A stretch of DNA of 5,361 nucleotides, taken from the NCBI GenBank assembly GCA_028715025.1, contig JAQTLG010000140.1:1-5361 (forward strand), read 5' to 3'. Within the stretch, counting starts at the first letter, position 1. Each line of letters starts with the position of its first letter. This DNA comes from Dehalococcoidia bacterium. GTDB lineage: Bacteria; Chloroflexota; Dehalococcoidia; GIF9; UBA5629. The position numbers and the translations under genes were made by a program. Below, one piece after another: positions 5,076-5,361 of this stretch. The notes under the pieces were generated by a model. That model was not told where the DNA came from and ran no database searches. It saw nothing but the letters and a program-made list of their open reading frames with translations.

Positions 5076-5361
5076 GTGGTAAAGCCATACTCGTTTTGGT
5101 TGACGGCACTATTTACCGGGGCGACTCCTTTGGTGCCGCAACAACTACCTTCGGTGAAATCATCTTTATAACGAGTATGACCGGTTACCAGGAGATGCTT
5201 ACCGACCCGTCTTTTGCCGGCCAGATAGTGGTGCCGACTTACCCGCTGATAGGTAATTACGGTATCAATTTTGATGACGTCGAATCGGCAAAAATACAGG
5301 TCAGAGGCTTTGTTGTCAGAGAATATTGCCCCGTTCCCAGCAACCGGAGGAGCAGAGGGAC
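5072..5361 (+). CDS. carA: Carbamoyl-phosphate synthase small (glutaminase) subunit, N-terminal part
   Basis: CarA hydrolyses glutamine and feeds ammonia to CarB, which makes carbamoyl phosphate for pyrimidine and arginine synthesis. The 96 visible residues belong to the CarA N-terminal domain: LVLVDGTIYRGDSFGA, FITSMTGYQEMLTDPSFAGQ, TYPLIGNYGIN, then VRGFVVREYC and PSN. The class I amidotransferase domain with the catalytic cysteine lies beyond the window. The ATG at 5072 is preceded by GAGGG (5061-5065) at 6-nt spacing and overlaps the TGA of the leader ORF, so start choice is secure. The PyrR element upstream assigns this copy to pyrimidine rather than arginine control. The gene is intact as far as visible and is divergent from the large PPDK-N-like gene. 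Confidence 0.97.
   Translation, partial: MSGKAILVLVDGTIYRGDSFGAATTTFGEIIFITSMTGYQEMLTDPSFAGQIVVPTYPLIGNYGINFDDVESAKIQVRGFVVREYCPVPSNRRSRG

Overview
The window comes from a bacterium, most likely a member of the Dehalococcoidia (Chloroflexota). That placement is an inference. It rests on a bacterial NrpR-type nitrogen regulator (an otherwise mainly archaeal family; I recall bacterial homologues in Dehalococcoides), a PEP-synthase-like protein without its usual catalytic partner domains, and a PyrR-type RNA element before carA. Promoters have ordinary sigma-70-like boxes, and the one exceptional Shine-Dalgarno matches the bacterial 16S 3' end.

Layout. Four genes lie on the minus strand. Reading with transcription (high to low coordinates) they are: an 875-residue pyruvate-phosphate-dikinase-N-like protein of unknown role (4816-2189); a 116-bp gap with a near-consensus promoter and an operator-like dyad; hisH (2072-1446); hisF (1435-665); and nrpR (652 to beyond position 1, partial). 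hisH, hisF and nrpR are 10 and 12 nt apart and look like one transcript. On the plus strand, divergent from the large gene, is a pyrimidine-type leader (about 4933-5071). It holds a strong promoter, an exact PyrR-binding loop, a 34-codon leader ORF and one or two intrinsic terminators. It leads into carA (5072 onward, partial).

How the parts fit. HisH and HisF form the glutamine-dependent imidazole-glycerol-phosphate synthase. CarA is the glutaminase subunit of carbamoyl-phosphate synthetase. NrpR is known in methanogens as a 2-oxoglutarate-responsive repressor of nitrogen genes. The recognisable genes therefore share glutamine nitrogen as a theme. A dyad resembling the archaeal NrpR operator sits on the predicted start point of the hisHF-nrpR transcript, which suggests autoregulation.

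The most interesting element is the carA leader. The PyrR hairpin hides the Shine-Dalgarno of a short ORF whose translation would run straight through the terminator(s) and stop in overlap with the carA start codon. That would combine PyrR RNA binding (Bacillus type) with translation-coupled attenuation (E. coli pyrBI type). The second point of interest is the large protein: a KaiC-like domain without a P-loop, fused to an apparently complete PEP-synthase ATP-grasp domain, followed by an uncharacterised C-terminal domain in place of the phosphohistidine and PEP domains.
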